Shown here: piece after piece, positions 63,285 to 64,000 of the stretch
How the letters are laid out: each line of letters opens with the position of its first letter
How positions within the stretch are numbered: position 1 is the first letter of the stretch
NCBI GenBank assembly: GCA_964036665.1
Contig: OZ038533.1
Coordinates: forward strand, 8,888,413 to 8,952,412
DNA length: 64,000 nucleotides
DNA from: Gordius sp. MW1
Lineage: Eukaryota; Nematomorpha; Gordioida; Gordea; Gordiidae
Reading direction: 5' to 3'
Made by a program: the position numbers and the translations under genes
The notes under the pieces: model-generated
What the model was told of the DNA's origin: nothing
The model's database searches: none
The model's input: the letters and a program-made list of their open reading frames with translations, nothing else

Positions 63285-64000
63285 TTTCGGAAGTCAATCG
63301 AGGATAATAGGATTCTCAAATTGGCTTACTTTTATATATTTTTTCATGCTCTTTCACATAGAATCGAAAAATAAAAAATATTTTTACCTCAAAATTTTTC
63401 ACATATTTTTCTTTGAACCGTATTCATCCGATGAAAATTGTCGTTTTCAGACGTGGTTTCTATGATCCCAAGTAAAAATTTATCAGAATCTAAAAACCAT
63501 TACTTTCAAATCATGATCGCATAGAGCAGTTTTCAAAAACTAAGCACTCACGTTGCGATACGACAAACTAATCGCAACAATAAAACGTTGTCTTTTGTCA
63601 AAATGATAGTTCTCGCAGCTTAAAACCTCTTTTCGGAAGTCAATCGAGGATAATAGGATTCTCAAATTGGCGTACTTTTATATATTTTTTCATGCTCTTT
63701 CACATAGAATTGAAAAAAAAAATATTTTTACCTCAAAATTTTTCACATATTTTTCTTTGAACCGTATTCATCCGATGAAAATTGTCGTTTTCAGACGTGG
63801 TTTCTATGATCCCAAGTAAAAATTTATCAGAATCTAAAAACCATTACTTTCAAATCATGATCGCATAGAGCAGTTTTCAAAAATTAAGCACTCACGTTGC
63901 GATACAACAAACTAATCGCAACAATAAAACGTTGTCTTTTGTCAAAATGATAGTTCTCGCAGCTTAAAACCTTTTTTCGGAAGTCAATCGAGGATAATAG
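63285..64000 (+). repeat. Four-monomer higher-order repeat, copy 3 (cut by window end)
   Basis: Slots 1 (63285) and 2 (63631), then 26 bases of a monomer with the slot 3 head ACCTTTTTTCGG. Slot 1 shares GATACGACAAAC, and slot 2 shares the uninterrupted A run, with copy 1 and not with copy 2. Confidence 0.75.

Larger units (their letters stand above)
1..64000 (+). repeat. Satellite DNA array, ~345-bp monomer, ~186 copies
   Basis: The same unit of about 345 bp repeats head to tail through the whole window. Each monomer begins TTTCGGAAGTCAATCGA or a close variant. I placed 186 complete monomer starts, from base 1 to 63631, and a partial one at 63975. Lengths seen are 334, 340-347, with 345 and 346 most common. 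All copies are in one orientation, and no inversion, transposon, gene or unique spacer interrupts them. A hand count of the canonical monomer gives 106 G+C in 345 bases (31%). A period near 345 bp is about two nucleosome repeats, which is common for eukaryotic centromeric or pericentromeric satellites; that location is inference. I do not recognise the family. Both ends of the array lie outside the window. Confidence 0.98.

Noticed and set aside
1..64000. CRISPR array
   Set aside because: There are no short repeats separated by unique spacers. The whole 345-bp unit is repeated and all of it is similar between copies.
1..64000. Telomeric or other simple repeats
   Set aside because: I saw no TTAGGG, TTTAGGG or TTAGG runs. 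The only simple runs are A or T tracts inside monomers.

Overview
The whole 64 kb window is one uninterrupted tandem satellite DNA array. I see no protein gene, RNA gene, transposon or unique sequence in it. The monomer is about 345 bp. Taking the start as the recurring TTTCGGAAGTCAATCGA, I counted 186 complete monomers from base 1 to 63974 plus 26 bases of the next, all in the same orientation (mean about 344 bp). A hand count of a canonical monomer gives about 31% G+C. This points to a eukaryotic nuclear genome and a centromeric, pericentromeric or heterochromatic block. I do not recognise the satellite family, so the organism is left open; a plant or an invertebrate is plausible, and a bacterium is very unlikely.

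Monomers fall into recognisable subtypes, which I label with letters of my own (defined in the entries). They are arranged in four domains. Domain I (1-5826) has weakly ordered monomers, many with a 5-bp deletion and no GGATCC site. Domain II (5827-40314) is marked by monomers carrying GGATCC and by a six-monomer core, E-G-F-B-B-D (2068 bp in five copies, 2073 bp in one), present in six complete copies separated by variable cassettes. Domain III (40315-58802) has no GGATCC. It is built of H-K dimers, monomers with an exact 11-bp deletion (I) and an eight-monomer cassette. Domain IV (58803-64000) shows an imperfect four-monomer higher-order repeat of about 1380 bp.

Over this lie tandem segmental duplications at several scales: single monomers (5147-5826, 8585-9276, 23407-24098), offsets of 3449, 4136 and 3104 bp in domain II, one 6902-bp duplication (24099-31000 with 31001-37902), and one 5816-bp duplication (43744-49559 with 49560-55375). 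In the two largest, every private variant I compared is shared, so they look very recent, or could be assembly artefacts. Chimeric monomers (head of one subtype, tail of another) mark probable unequal crossover points.

Each monomer carries conserved structure: a perfect 8-bp inverted repeat (GTTGCGAT / ATCGCAAC, 11-base loop), two short palindromes and a run of A/T tracts spaced about 12 bp apart. Short open frames recur with the satellite period and are by-products of the repeat. The scientific interest lies in the array's evolution and in the conserved dyad, not in any gene system.
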